Shown here: piece after piece, positions 1 to 7,722 of the stretch
Layout of the letters: the number at the start of each line of letters is the position of its first letter
How positions within the stretch are numbered: the stretch's first letter is position 1
DNA from: Cohnella panacarvi Gsoil 349
Lineage (GTDB): Bacteria > Bacillota > Bacilli > Paenibacillales > Paenibacillaceae
DNA length: 64,000 nt
Assembly (NCBI RefSeq): GCF_000515335.1
Contig: NZ_KI911563.1
Location: 779,598-843,597 of the forward strand
Direction: 5' to 3'
Program-made: the position numbers and the translations under genes
Notes under the pieces: generated by a model
Seen by the model: only the letters and a program-made list of their open reading frames with translations
Database searches by the model: none
Told to the model about the DNA's origin: nothing

Positions 1-394
1 TCTCCTTTAGGTTCAGCCCTTCCGGTGTTGTTGCAACAACACCGTACTATGGCTTCTGCTGACTCCTGCGGATTCAGCGCGACTTCTCAGCCACGGTTAC
101 GCAAATACTTCGCATATTCCACAGGTCTCCCCAGATAAGAACGTCATCTTTCCGCCCGCGCTCGCCCAAGTTTACGGCTGCAGCCTTTGGCAGCTTAGGA
201 TTTCGTCATGTGATGGTGACTCATCCGACTGCAACCGCCTCAAATTGGATTCGTGTACCTCGAGCCGTGCGTTTGCCTCCAGCTTCCTTCGGATTCCGCC
301 TCGCGGCGGACACCCTTGCTCTTGGCTATGGTAGGCGCTTGCCAGCCCCCATTCCGGACTTTCACCGTAGAGATGACGCCCATGCTGGGCGTAC
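1..394 (-). mobile_element. Group II intron, 5' portion (domains I-III), probably class C; runs off the left edge
   Basis: Read on the minus strand from 394, the sequence opens GTACGCCCAGCATGGGCG and carries conserved blocks of bacterial group II introns: GTGAAAGTCCGGAATG, CAAGGGTGTCC, GGAATCCGAAGGAAGC, GAGGTACACGAATCC, GGGGAGACCTG and GTCAGCAGAAGCCATAGTA. They come in the order seen in the Oceanobacillus/Bacillus halodurans class C ribozymes. The segment ends at position 1 with a strong hairpin (GGTGTTG/CAACACC arms) and a purine-rich AAAGGAGA, which looks like the ribosome binding site of the reverse transcriptase/maturase gene; that gene would lie outside the window. The usual 5' end is GUGYG; here it reads GTACG, so the exact splice site is inferred. 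Short open frames inside it are not genes. Confidence 0.8.
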
Positions 395-403
395 ATCGTA
401 CGA

Positions 404-430
404 CGGCATAAGGCGCGCAGCCTTATGCCG
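404..430 (-). terminator. Terminator-like hairpin of the padR operon; site of intron insertion
   Basis: A 10-bp perfect stem (CGGCATAAGG with CCTTATGCCG) around a 7-base loop lies 9 bases after the stop codon of the DUF1697 gene. The expected T-tract is missing: about nine bases later the group II intron begins. Class C introns are known to insert just behind such hairpins, so any T-rich half would now be in the downstream exon outside the window. Confidence 0.7.
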
Positions 431-439
431 TTCGTTCGT

Positions 440-976
440 CTAGCCGCGCGCGCGAGCGAGCTCGTCCATCTTCACGATCGTTTTCCAATTGCGCATCGTC
501 GCCGGACCGATCTTCTGCAGCTTTCGAGGCAGCTTCGAGTCAAGCATGCTTTGGTTGAAAAACCAGTATATTTCCCGCCCGACGATCCGATACTCGTCGC
601 GCCCGGTATCGATATCCGGTATTGCGGCGATTTCCTCCTCGGACGGCTCCCGCTTAAGCAGCGACAGATGAATGCTTTGGCCTTCCGTCACCTCGGCGAA
701 CGAATACGGGCAGCGCTGCATGATATTCTTCAGCTCATCGGCGCTTCGAATCATCGTCGGCATCGGAAAGCCGAACGCCGCCTCGAGCAACCGCTCGAAT
801 CGCCCTTCCAGCTCGGATGCCGCTTCGTCCGATTCGAACAGGATGTTGCCGCTTTGAATGTACGTCTGCACCCGGTGCATGCCGTCTTCCTCGAGCGTAC
901 GCTTAAGTTCAGCCATCTTCACGATATGGTTCCCGCCGACGTTAATTCCGCGTAAAAACGCCATGTATAAGGTCAT
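440..976 (-). CDS. DUF1697 family protein
   Basis: The 178-residue protein starts MTLYMAFLRGINVGG and contains YIQSGNILF at about residue 38, both hallmarks of the DUF1697 family (PF08002). The family's usual length is about 170-180 residues, so this copy is complete. No enzymatic role is established for the family and none is proposed. Its ATG overlaps the TGA of the upstream VanZ-like gene (ATGA, positions 976-973), so translation is probably coupled. It is the last gene of a three-gene operon led by a PadR regulator, followed after 9 bases by a terminator-like hairpin and then the group II intron. No signal peptide or membrane segment is visible. Confidence 0.85.
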   Translation of the reverse strand: MTLYMAFLRGINVGGNHIVKMAELKRTLEEDGMHRVQTYIQSGNILFESDEAASELEGRFERLLEAAFGFPMPTMIRSADELKNIMQRCPYSFAEVTEGQSIHLSLLKREPSEEEIAAIPDIDTGRDEYRIVGREIYWFFNQSMLDSKLPRKLQKIGPATMRNWKTIVKMDELARARG

Positions 977-1722
977 AATCTCATTTCCTCTCGCTTCATG
1001 GTATCGTTCCGTCTCTTCTCGAACAATCGGTTCTTCGTAAATCTCGCTGCCGAGAACATCCCATATCCGGCGTAACAGCCGATCGCGTAGAGGATAACGT
1101 CATCGATGTCCCCTACGCCCGACCGCGTATAGTACTGGATCGCTTCTATGGCGATCGAGATCGCCAGGGCGAAAGGCCAAAATCTGATCCACGCGCGCAA
1201 AGAAGCGAAAAGCATAGGCGCTAGCAAGCCGAACGGGACGAACAACGCGATATTCCCCGTGAGATTTCTCTCGATAATGCCGGGATTATACCGATCGGAG
1301 TGGAAAATATACTGGCGAAGCGTAGAAAAAGGCTCGATATTGTAGGACCCCCAGCCTGCGCGCTTGTGGAAAATCCAAGCGTATTGGTTAAGATCGTTCA
1401 CTCGAACCTGATAGATTCCGCCAATGAACAGAAGTTTCAAGACGACGAGCGAATAGACGATGAACATCGTCCAGACCGCGAACTTAAGCAGCCGCTTAGA
1501 CAGGCTTACCGTCTGATTCAGTCCGTGGCTGATCCTATCCGCTTGTCCAAAGTCGTATATCGCGCACTTTTCCGCGTCTTGTTCGGTATATCCTTTACTA
1601 ACGTAATCGTTCTTGAGCAATGTCAAATGATCTGTCAGTTCCAGCTCCAGCTCCATCTTCTCCCGATCGTCCGTCTTCATCTTGGCGACGATCTCTTTGA
1701 CGTACGTTTGTACGATGCTCAT
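973..1722 (-). CDS. VanZ-like integral membrane protein with N-terminal permease-prefix-like region
   Basis: The 249-residue protein starts at the ATG at 1722, which overlaps the stop of padR as ATGA; the frame stays open upstream but that part lies antiparallel in padR and has no credible start. The N-terminal 60 residues (acidic, helical, KMELELELTDHL, YTEQDAEKCAIYDFG) resemble the cytoplasmic prefix found on membrane proteins encoded next to PadR regulators. Several membrane segments follow, with NIALFVPFGLLAP and the late motif SIAIEAIQYYTRSGVGDIDDVILYAIG cut short here to its core IEAIQY...DIDDV, characteristic of VanZ-like proteins. VanZ itself gives low-level teicoplanin resistance, but most family members are of unknown function. 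PadR control suggests induction by a compound or by envelope stress. Confidence 0.8.
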   Translation of the reverse strand: MSIVQTYVKEIVAKMKTDDREKMELELELTDHLTLLKNDYVSKGYTEQDAEKCAIYDFGQADRISHGLNQTVSLSKRLLKFAVWTMFIVYSLVVLKLLFIGGIYQVRVNDLNQYAWIFHKRAGWGSYNIEPFSTLRQYIFHSDRYNPGIIERNLTGNIALFVPFGLLAPMLFASLRAWIRFWPFALAISIAIEAIQYYTRSGVGDIDDVILYAIGCYAGYGMFSAARFTKNRLFEKRRNDTMKREEMRL

Positions 1723-2054
1723 CCCATGCCCTCCGCGCTGATCGAAATCAGACGGCTTACTAACCGCCATTGCTGCAGCTTGCCGGCTAACGAATGTCTG
1801 CCTTCCTCGGTAATTTCGTAATATTTGCGCCGTCCGCCCGTTTCGGAGTCCCCCCAGGAAGAGGTCAACAATTGTTTTTCCTCCAATCGCCTTAGCGCGG
1901 GATATAACGTGCCTTCGCTCATTTCGTACGCTTGCTCGCTTACCCTTCTCAGGTTCTGTATGATCTCGTAGCCGTATGTCGGACCTTTCCCGATAATGGA
2001 CAGCAGTATAATATCGATGCTGCCTTTCCAAATTTCCCTATCCGTAACATCCAC
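1719..2054 (-). CDS. PadR family transcriptional regulator
   Basis: The 111-residue protein has the PadR winged-helix core: ILLSIIGKGPTYGYEI at about residues 16-31, EGTLYPALRRLEEK at about 47-60 and GGRRKYYEITEEG at about 73-85. These are the recognition-helix and wing motifs of PF03551. It lacks the longer C-terminal dimer domain, so it belongs to the short PadR-s2 group that commonly controls an adjacent membrane protein or efflux gene. Its stop overlaps the start of the VanZ-like gene by four bases. A promoter with a palindrome of the known PadR type lies directly upstream, which suggests autorepression released by a ligand. Confidence 0.92.
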   Translation of the reverse strand: MDVTDREIWKGSIDIILLSIIGKGPTYGYEIIQNLRRVSEQAYEMSEGTLYPALRRLEEKQLLTSSWGDSETGGRRKYYEITEEGRHSLAGKLQQWRLVSRLISISAEGMG

Positions 2055-2077
2055 CTCGATCCGATCATCTTGTTATT

Positions 2078-2114
2078 CTATGTACATCGTATAACATAGT
2101 AAGTAGTATGGCAA
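2078..2114 (-). promoter_or_regulatory. padR operon promoter with PadR-type palindromic operator
   Basis: On the minus strand TTGCCA (2114-2109) and TACGAT (2091-2086) form -35 and -10 boxes with a 17-base spacer. The -10 box sits inside the perfect inverted repeat CTATGT-N10-ACATAG (2078-2099). PadR proteins bind ATGT-N8-ACAT-like sites, so this is the likely autoregulatory operator; the 10-base centre is two longer than the classic site. Confidence 0.65.
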
Positions 2115-2322
2115 GGTTATCCAATCGATCGCACAATGGATCAACCCTAGAGAGTAACTTCCGAGCTACCTGCACCGAATACAGATAATTGATTATCCAG
2201 CCGATCAGGCTCAAATGTAAAAGGAAAGAGCAGCGAACAGACGATCACGTCCGTCTCTCTATCCTTCTCTTTCCCTTATCGTACTTTACGTTAACCTCAC
2301 GCTATACGCACCGCCCGCAGCA
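2115..2322. other. Intergenic region between padR promoter and sugar-binding lipoprotein terminator
   Basis: The interval between the two minus-strand operons (2055-2369) holds the padR promoter on its left and a terminator on its right. In the 208 bases between them I see no open reading frame with a ribosome binding site, no RNA motif and no clear repeat. Confidence 0.5.
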
Positions 2323-2352
2323 AAAGAGAGCCCGTATGTCACGAGCTCTCTT
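2323..2352 (-). terminator. Terminator after the sugar ABC transporter operon
   Basis: An inverted repeat AAGAGAGCTC / GGGCTCTCTT on the minus strand, followed by TTTTG, lies about 20 bases after the stop codon of the substrate-binding lipoprotein gene. It is a standard intrinsic terminator closing the GH31/ABC locus. Confidence 0.8.
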
Positions 2353-2369
2353 CTCTTATAACCTAAGTC

Positions 2370-4091
2370 TTATTCGCTCCACATTCTGACGCGGGCTTTG
2401 ACGAGCTCTTCGCGGAGATCTTCCGCTTTCTCTACGTCGGCCGCGATCAATTCTTTCTGATAGTCATCCCAAATTTTATCGAACTCTTCCGGTTTAGCCA
2501 AGATCGCTTGCGGGATCCGTTTCCACGTAATATCCTGCAATTTCTTCTCGAGGACGACGGAATCGCTTTCCGTCGGAACCGGAATGTTCCAGGAAGCGCC
2601 CCAAGGACGAACCTTGAACTCTTCTTCTTTCGGGAACAGGTCTCTCCAAGTCGTCGCGCCGTAAGCCGCGAGCGTTTCTTTCTCGACGTCGTTGAAGCCG
2701 GCTACGATTTGCTCGGGGAAGTTCGTCGTGTAGTAGTTCCCGGTAGGGTCTTTCACGCCGTCGCCGTAGTGAGCGGACAGCAGGTTGTAGTTGCCGATGC
2801 CGGTTTCTTTCTGGAACTTCGTCGCATCGTTGATTTTGCGGTTGTTCACGTCTTCGGGAATCACGCGTTTGCCGCCCTCGACCTTGTAGTGCTTGCCTTC
2901 AATGCCCCAGTTCATCAGAACTTGGCCTTCGTCGGAAGCGAGATAGTCCAGGAACTTGATTGCGCGAACCGGATCCGGGTTGTCTTTGGAGATCGCTAAG
3001 CCGTTGCCTGCCATGAAGCCGCTTGGCCAGAACGATGCTTCTTTGTATTCGGAGGTCAGCGTAACCGGATAGTGGCCGTAGCCGTATTCGAATTTGCCTT
3101 CCGCTTTCAGCGCTTTCTCGCCGTCGCCGTAATCCCAGTCCTGGTCGATCAAACCGAGAACGCGGCCGGTGGCGATTTTGGCTTTGTATTGGTCATACTT
3201 CTGAACGAAGCTTTCTTTGTCGAGCAGGCCTTCCGCGTTCATGTGGTTCAACCAGCGGAAATATTCTTTCTCTTCCGGGCGGCGGAAATGGTAAGTGACT
3301 TCTTGCGTATCGATGTCGATGTGGAACTCGCCGTCGTCCGCGCCGCCCGTCGTCAGGAACGCAGGGTTCGTAACGGAGATGAACATATGCCAGTCGTCCG
3401 CGTTCAGGGACAAGCCGATGTTCGGGTTGCCGTTCTCGTCTTTCGGATGCAGCTTCAAGTAATCCTTGATCGCTTTCTCGAAGTCCGCGACCGTCTTGAT
3501 CTGCGGATATCCTAGCTCTTTCACGACGCGATGCTGAAGCTCGAAGCCGCCGCCGGCGTTGAAGTATTGTTGGCCGACCGTGCTATAGGAAGGAATCACA
3601 TAAATGGCGGGATCGACTTCGCTGTATTTCAAGCGGCCCAGTTGGCCTTCGAATACTTTCTTGATGTTAGGAGCGTATTGGTCGATCAGATCCGTCAAGT
3701 CGAGGACGGCCCCTGCGTCGACGAATTTGCTGATGCTTCCTTTGGCGCTGATCAGATCGGGATACTCTCCGCTTGCCGCGATCAGGGAAGACTTCTGCAC
3801 AGGGTCGCCGACGGCGTATTCGGCGTCGAGCGTGATGCCGGTTGTCGCGGTGAGCGCCTTGCCGACTTCGTCTTGCATGTTCGCCCAGTTCGGATTCGGA
3901 TCTTCGCTGTAGAACGTCATGGTCAGAGGTGCGAGATTGTCCTCGGATGCGCTGCTCGTCGCGGTCGGATTGGCCGAGATGCTCGGGCTTGCATTGCCGG
4001 CATTGTCGTTGTTATTGCCGCAAGCTGCAAGCAGACCGGCGAACAACGTCGTCGTCAGGACAAGACCTGACCACTTCATCTCTCGTTTCAT
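2370..4091 (-). CDS. Extracellular solute-binding lipoprotein of an LplABC/YtcQ-type sugar ABC transporter
   Basis: The 573-residue protein begins with a lipoprotein signal (MKREMKWSG..., hydrophobic core, lipobox LAAC with Cys at about residue 24), then an Asn/Ser/Thr-rich tether and a large family-1 solute-binding fold. The length and the WGIEG and late WRDLFP-type segments fit the LipO/YtcQ group that captures oligosaccharides for LplB/LplC permeases. The start follows AGGAGGG at a good distance. It lies downstream of the two permease genes, with an 86-base gap containing a small stable hairpin. No ATPase gene is present; these importers normally share an MsmX-type ATPase encoded elsewhere. 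The neighbouring alpha-xylosidase suggests a xylose-branched substrate, but this is an inference. Confidence 0.9.
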   Translation of the reverse strand: MKREMKWSGLVLTTTLFAGLLAACGNNNDNAGNASPSISANPTATSSASEDNLAPLTMTFYSEDPNPNWANMQDEVGKALTATTGITLDAEYAVGDPVQKSSLIAASGEYPDLISAKGSISKFVDAGAVLDLTDLIDQYAPNIKKVFEGQLGRLKYSEVDPAIYVIPSYSTVGQQYFNAGGGFELQHRVVKELGYPQIKTVADFEKAIKDYLKLHPKDENGNPNIGLSLNADDWHMFISVTNPAFLTTGGADDGEFHIDIDTQEVTYHFRRPEEKEYFRWLNHMNAEGLLDKESFVQKYDQYKAKIATGRVLGLIDQDWDYGDGEKALKAEGKFEYGYGHYPVTLTSEYKEASFWPSGFMAGNGLAISKDNPDPVRAIKFLDYLASDEGQVLMNWGIEGKHYKVEGGKRVIPEDVNNRKINDATKFQKETGIGNYNLLSAHYGDGVKDPTGNYYTTNFPEQIVAGFNDVEKETLAAYGATTWRDLFPKEEEFKVRPWGASWNIPVPTESDSVVLEKKLQDITWKRIPQAILAKPEEFDKIWDDYQKELIAADVEKAEDLREELVKARVRMWSE

Positions 4092-4131
4092 GTTTAACCC
4101 TCCTGTATCGTATGAGAAGCTATATTGTAGT

Positions 4132-4147
4132 AACGGGTTGCCCCGTT
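4132..4147 (-). other. Intercistronic hairpin with GCAA tetraloop
   Basis: On the minus strand AACGGG-GCAA-CCCGTT folds into a six-pair stem capped by a stable GNRA loop, in the gap between the permease stop and the lipoprotein start. With no T-tract it is probably not a terminator. Such hairpins often protect the downstream binding-protein message from decay and allow its higher expression; that role is inferred. Confidence 0.45.
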
Positions 4148-4177
4148 CATACCGGTGTTCATTGCGCCCGTTCGGAT

Positions 4178-5086
4178 TTAGCCTTTGACGGCGCCCAGCG
4201 TCATGCCCTTTACGAAGTAACGTTGAAGGAAAGGGTAGACGAGCAGGATCGGCAACGTGACGACGATCGTAATCGCCATCTTGACCGACTCCGGCGATAC
4301 CGTGGACATGACCTGCGTGAGGTTCGGGTTATGAATATCCGCGTTGTTGCCGGACGTCGTGCTCTGCAGCACTTTCATCAGCTCGAATTGCAGCGTCGTG
4401 AGCGACTCGTTGGAGCCGTTGTACAGATACGTATCGAACCAAGAATTCCACTGTCCGACCGCCAAGAATAGCGCGATCGTCGCCAGCGCCGGCTTCGACA
4501 TCGGCAGAATGATCCGCCAGTAAATCGTGAAATCGTTCGCGCCGTCCAGCTTGGCCGACTCTTGCAGTGCGTACGGAATCGTATCCATGAACGAACGGAT
4601 GATGAATACGTTGAAGGCGCTGACGAGACCCGGGATAATGTACACCGCGAAGGTGTTCATCATGTGCAAGTCCTTAATGAGGAAGTAGAACGGGATGAGA
4701 CCGCCCGAGACGTACATCGTAAGCGCGAGATACACGGACACGAACCTGCGGCCCTGGAAATCCGGACGGCTGAGCGCGTATGCCAGCATCGACGCGCTGA
4801 TCAGACCGACGATCGTGCCGATTACCGTACGCAGCACGGATATTTTGAAGCCGGTCAGAAGACTAGGAAACGAGAAAATGAGATCGTAGTTTCGCAGCGT
4901 AAATTCGCGCGGGTAGATCGTAATCCCGCCTCGCACGCTGTCGATGGAATCGTTGAAAGATAGCGCGAGCACGTTCAGGAACGGATACAACGTGACGATC
5001 ATAACGCCGATAACGAAGACGTAGACGACGAGGTTGAAAATCCGGTCCGACATCGGCGTGCCCATCGGTGATTGCTTCGTTGACAT
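4178..5086 (-). CDS. Sugar ABC transporter permease, LplC/YtcP type
   Basis: This 302-residue polytopic protein has six predicted membrane helices and the inner-membrane-component loop ESAKLDGANDFTIYWRIILP at about residue 190, the EAA motif that contacts the ATPase. The ending (PFLQRYFVKGMTLGAVKG) is typical of LplC/YtcP (CUT1 MalG-like) permeases. The start ATG at 5086 has GGAGG nine bases upstream. It follows the LplB-type permease by 14 bases, so the two are cotranscribed and form the heterodimeric channel for the lipoprotein-delivered sugar. No ATPase is encoded here. Confidence 0.93.
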   Translation of the reverse strand: MSTKQSPMGTPMSDRIFNLVVYVFVIGVMIVTLYPFLNVLALSFNDSIDSVRGGITIYPREFTLRNYDLIFSFPSLLTGFKISVLRTVIGTIVGLISASMLAYALSRPDFQGRRFVSVYLALTMYVSGGLIPFYFLIKDLHMMNTFAVYIIPGLVSAFNVFIIRSFMDTIPYALQESAKLDGANDFTIYWRIILPMSKPALATIALFLAVGQWNSWFDTYLYNGSNESLTTLQFELMKVLQSTTSGNNADIHNPNLTQVMSTVSPESVKMAITIVVTLPILLVYPFLQRYFVKGMTLGAVKG

Positions 5087-5100
5087 GTCGGCACGCCTCC

Positions 5101-6057
5101 TTACATGATGCTTTCTTTCGTTATTCGTTTGAACAGACCGTTCGCCGCGAACAACAGGATGATGCTGACGACGGAGTTGAAAATATTAATCGCCGTACCG
5201 AACGAATAGCGGCTCATCTGCAAGCCGTACTCCAGCGAGTATAAGTCGAGTACTTGCGAGTAATCTCTGACAAGGTTGTTGCCGAGCAAAAATTGCTTTT
5301 CGAATCCGATTTGGATCAAGTGGCCGATCGACATGATCAGCAAGATCACGATCGTCGTTCGGATGCCCGGCAGCGTAATGTGCCAGATTTGTCTAAGCCG
5401 GCTTGCGCCGTCCACTTTGGCCGCTTCGTACAGCTCCGGCCCGATGCCGGCGATCGCCGCCAAATAGATGATCGTGTTCCAGCCCGTTTCCTTCCATACG
5501 TCGGACAAGGTCACGATCCCCCAGAACAGTTCGCCTTTAGCCATGAACTGAATCGGTTCGTTCATGATGCCCAGCCACATCAGGAAGTCGTTGACCGCGC
5601 CGTTATCGGTCGAGAGCATCTTCGTCACGAGACCCGCGACGACGACCCACGATACAAAGTGGGGCAAGTACGAAACCGTTTGCGCCACTCGCTTGAATGC
5701 CATGCTGCGGATTTCGTTGAGCATGATCGCGAAGACGATCGGCACGAGGAATCCGGCTATAATGCCTATAAAACTCATGGCCAGCGTATTGCGCAGCACC
5801 TGATAGAAAGTATCGTCTTGGAACAGCGTCTTGAAATGGTCGACGCCTACCCACTGCTGTTCGCCGAACGACAAAGCGGGCTTGTACTTCTGAAAAGCCA
5901 TCGTCCAGCCCCATAACGGATAGTAGCTGAATACGAAAACCCACAAGACGAACGGAAGCGACATCGCGTACAAGTACTTGTTGCGCAGGAACGTTCTCCA
6001 GAACGTGCCCTTGTCTCGTCGAACCTGCGGTTGTCCGTCTATTGTGACCGCTTTCAT
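5101..6057 (-). CDS. Sugar ABC transporter permease, LplB type
   Basis: The 318-residue protein carries the LplB signature: a basic N-terminus, LYAMSLPFVLWVFVFSYYPLWG in the first membrane helix (motif core FSYYPLWG), and the EAA loop EAAKVDGASRLRQIWHITLPG at about residue 225 (core AAKVDGA). I chose the ATG at 6057 (MKAVTIDG) because GGAGG lies six bases upstream; an upstream in-frame ATG at 6090 has no such site. It pairs with the LplC-type permease 14 bases downstream. The 132-base gap to the response-regulator gene upstream contains a TATGAT-like -10 box and may hold the promoter that the regulator activates. Confidence 0.92.
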   Translation of the reverse strand: MKAVTIDGQPQVRRDKGTFWRTFLRNKYLYAMSLPFVLWVFVFSYYPLWGWTMAFQKYKPALSFGEQQWVGVDHFKTLFQDDTFYQVLRNTLAMSFIGIIAGFLVPIVFAIMLNEIRSMAFKRVAQTVSYLPHFVSWVVVAGLVTKMLSTDNGAVNDFLMWLGIMNEPIQFMAKGELFWGIVTLSDVWKETGWNTIIYLAAIAGIGPELYEAAKVDGASRLRQIWHITLPGIRTTIVILLIMSIGHLIQIGFEKQFLLGNNLVRDYSQVLDLYSLEYGLQMSRYSFGTAINIFNSVVSIILLFAANGLFKRITKESIM

Positions 6058-6189
6058 AGAATCCCTCCTGCTAGGTTGCCGTTGCTGCATGAGTTCATGT
6101 TAGCCGATGCCGAACGCGGGAACTACCCGAAGGATTGGACGCAAAATCATATCAAAATTAGTGTAAGCGGATTCAAATCCAGCCGACGT

Positions 6190-7722
6190 TTACTTTTTCT
6201 TGTACGCGGACGGGGACGCGCCTTCGTATTTGCGGAACTTCGCATGAAAATAATCGACGTTCGCATATCCGACTTTGTCCGCCGCTTGATACACCTTCAT
6301 CCCCTGCTCCAATAGCTTCTTGGCATGCTCGATCCGAACTTTGTCCAGATAGGTGTTGAAATGCTCGCCCGTCTCGCTCTTAAAGAGCTTTCCTAGATAG
6401 GCGCTATTGTAATTGAACAGCTCCGCAAGCTTCTCCAGCTTCAAGTTGTCGCTGTAGTTACGATGGATCAAATCGATCATGCGCGCGATTGGCGAGCGAC
6501 CGGAGGAGCATTCGATCGAGTCGGCGATATCGACGAGAATGCCGACGATACGATGAAGGAAAGAACGGCAATGAAGTTCCGTATATAATTCCAGCAACCT
6601 TGCCCGATATTCCCGGGTATTGAACTCCGGCCGGCTGACCGAAAGCTTGTCGAGCACGTCCGACAATAGCTGCACGAACTCGGCTTTGAACTCCGTCTCC
6701 CCTCTTCCAAGCTTGATCAACGCCGCCGCTGCCTCCTCCACCTGCCGCACGATCGATTCGCGCTTGCCGATATCGACCGCCCAGTAAAGCTTCTGCCCGG
6801 CCATTGCTCCGTCCAAGGCTTGCTTATCCGAGCAGGCTTGCGAGCGGGCTACGAACGGCGTACCCGATCCCGCCGTGGCGATCGTCTCGCTTTCGAGGAA
6901 GAACCGTCGCCTCATCAGATCGAGCGCGGAGAGGTAAGAGCTTCTAAGCTCCGACCAGACTGTTGCTTGATTGCCCGCCGCCGCCGTGAAATCGTCCGCA
7001 TACTCGGCGCATGCCGCTTGGATGTCTTGGTACAGCAGGCGCCGGCTCCACTCTTCCCGGTGGTATCCGCCCGATAGCAACAACCCGATGTAAGGTTCTA
7101 GCTGGAACACGATACCGCGCCCCGCCGGTTCGAATTTATCTTCTAAGTTTTTGCGAATTTGCGCGTATGCCAAAGCTTCTTCCGTACCGAGCCCGTGAGG
7201 TTTGATCAACACGACCTCGAAGGCGTCCCATTCCCGAATCGCCTGCGGTTGACCGTGCTTCGCGCCGTCTTCCGAAAGCATGGCCAGAATGGCCGTTTCG
7301 GTACTCGTTCCCCGTTCTCGGTCGGCCGACCGCTTGTATTCGCTCTCTTGATCCAACTCTTTTTTCAACTTCGCCAAGTAATCCATGAGCTCGTCCTCGT
7401 CGACCGGCTTCAGCAAGTATCCGTCGATTCTTAACGTCATCGCTTGCTTCGCGTATTCGAAATCCGCGTAACCGCTCAAGATGAGCACGTGCATCGCGCC
7501 TCCGGCCGAGCGTATCGCTTTCACGAGCTCCAGTCCGTTCATTTCCGGCATCCGAATATCCGCGATAATGAGATCCGGCTCCAGGCGCTTGTATTTGTTC
7601 ATCGCTTCGATTCCGTTCGCCGCCTTGTCCACGACGACAAATCCGAGCTCGCCCCAATCGATGAGCGTAGAAAGCCCGTCTCTAATACGCGGTTCGTCAT
7701 CGACGATCAGCACCTTATACAT
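6190..7722 (-). CDS. YesN-type AraC-family response regulator
   Basis: The 510-residue protein has an N-terminal receiver domain (MYKVLIVDDEPRIRDGL, phosphoacceptor Asp in IADIRMPEMNG, Lys in LLKPVDEDEL), a long middle region of unknown fold and a C-terminal AraC double HTH (LAELFNYNSAYLGKLFKSETG, then VGYANVDYFHAKFRKYEG, shown here only as the recognisable cores). The ATG at 7722 was chosen because AAGGAGG lies at the right distance; it overlaps the kinase stop by eight bases (ATGTATAA), so translation is coupled. With the YesM-type kinase it forms the two-component pair typical of LplABC transporters and probably activates the permease and lipoprotein genes downstream. Confidence 0.93.
   Translation of the reverse strand: MYKVLIVDDEPRIRDGLSTLIDWGELGFVVVDKAANGIEAMNKYKRLEPDLIIADIRMPEMNGLELVKAIRSAGGAMHVLILSGYADFEYAKQAMTLRIDGYLLKPVDEDELMDYLAKLKKELDQESEYKRSADRERGTSTETAILAMLSEDGAKHGQPQAIREWDAFEVVLIKPHGLGTEEALAYAQIRKNLEDKFEPAGRGIVFQLEPYIGLLLSGGYHREEWSRRLLYQDIQAACAEYADDFTAAAGNQATVWSELRSSYLSALDLMRRRFFLESETIATAGSGTPFVARSQACSDKQALDGAMAGQKLYWAVDIGKRESIVRQVEEAAAALIKLGRGETEFKAEFVQLLSDVLDKLSVSRPEFNTREYRARLLELYTELHCRSFLHRIVGILVDIADSIECSSGRSPIARMIDLIHRNYSDNLKLEKLAELFNYNSAYLGKLFKSETGEHFNTYLDKVRIEHAKKLLEQGMKVYQAADKVGYANVDYFHAKFRKYEGASPSAYKKK

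Noticed and set aside
172..396. A 74-codon minus-strand frame at the left edge
   Set aside because: It falls inside the structured 5' part of the group II intron, where such frames are by-products of ribozyme sequence.
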